Below, one piece after another: positions 63,757 through 64,000 of a stretch of 64,000 bases of DNA. The DNA is from Gammaproteobacteria bacterium (GTDB taxonomy: Bacteria; Pseudomonadota; Gammaproteobacteria; Pseudomonadales; Azotimanducaceae). Both the position numbers and the translations under genes were made by a program. How positions within the stretch are numbered: the stretch's first letter is position 1; the number at the start of each line of letters is the position of its first letter. Location of the stretch: the NCBI GenBank assembly GCA_002684495.1, contig NYVG01000029.1:26496-90495 (forward strand), given 5' to 3'. The notes beneath the pieces were generated by a model. The model did no database searches, was not told where the DNA came from, and saw only the letters and a list, made by a program, of their open reading frames with translations.

Positions 63757-64000
63757 ATGAGCAACGACTTTAAGGCTCAGCTTGAGGCGACGATCCGTAA
63801 ATTTGGTGATGATGCGGGCACAGTCCGAGGAGCAGCAGCTCACCACTTATCTCGCTGCGGTAAACGCACCCGCGCTAAGTTCACTTTTACCGCCGCTAAG
63901 AATTTTGAACATCCTGATGTGCTAATAAAGATCGCGGCAGCGTCTGAATTGATACATGAAGCCTCGATAGTGCACGACGACGTCCAAGACCGAACCCCCG
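63757..64000 (+). CDS. Polyprenyl/geranylgeranyl diphosphate synthase, truncated by window end
   Basis: MSNDFKAQLEATIRKFGDDAGTVRGAAAHHLSRCGKRTRAKF...SELIHEASIVHDDVQDRTP first Asp-rich motif. Confidence 0.88.
   Translation, partial: MSNDFKAQLEATIRKFGDDAGTVRGAAAHHLSRCGKRTRAKFTFTAAKNFEHPDVLIKIAAASELIHEASIVHDDVQDRTP

Overview
The window reads as a gammaproteobacterial chromosome segment; this placement is inferred from gene content and order. From 0 to about 45 kb it is a dense conserved housekeeping backbone: rapZ-ptsN-hpf-rpoN-lptBAC-kdsC-yrbG, ibaG-murA-hisGD-zapE-rplM-rpsI-petABC-sspAB, dolP-like/yraN/lpoA, rsmI-rnpB, the mraZ-to-ftsZ division and cell-wall cluster, lpxC-dciA-M23 peptidase-secA-argJ, and yacG-coaE-pilDCB. 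From about 45 to 62.5 kb it is accessory: two overlapping pilins, several 2-oxoglutarate/Fe(II) oxygenases, small membrane proteins, and intergenic regions rich in hairpins. It ends with a proteorhodopsin gene (Gln at the spectral-tuning position, predicted blue-absorbing) followed by the start of a polyprenyl synthase gene. Main observations: (1) the dcw cluster lacks murF, murG and ddlB, with clean overlapping junctions at each site; (2) the accessory region has a repeated hairpin element with a GGGGAGGAGAG loop, and two copies also share a downstream block at identical spacing; (3) the lpxC leader has a nested three-tier inverted repeat enclosing an anti-Shine-Dalgarno-like CACCTCCT; (4) there are likely unannotated small proteins, including a 27-aa single-TM peptide with a strong SD; (5) two, possibly three, accessory genes carry apparent single-nucleotide frameshifts. 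All calls come from reading the sequence and supplied ORFs; no database search was run.
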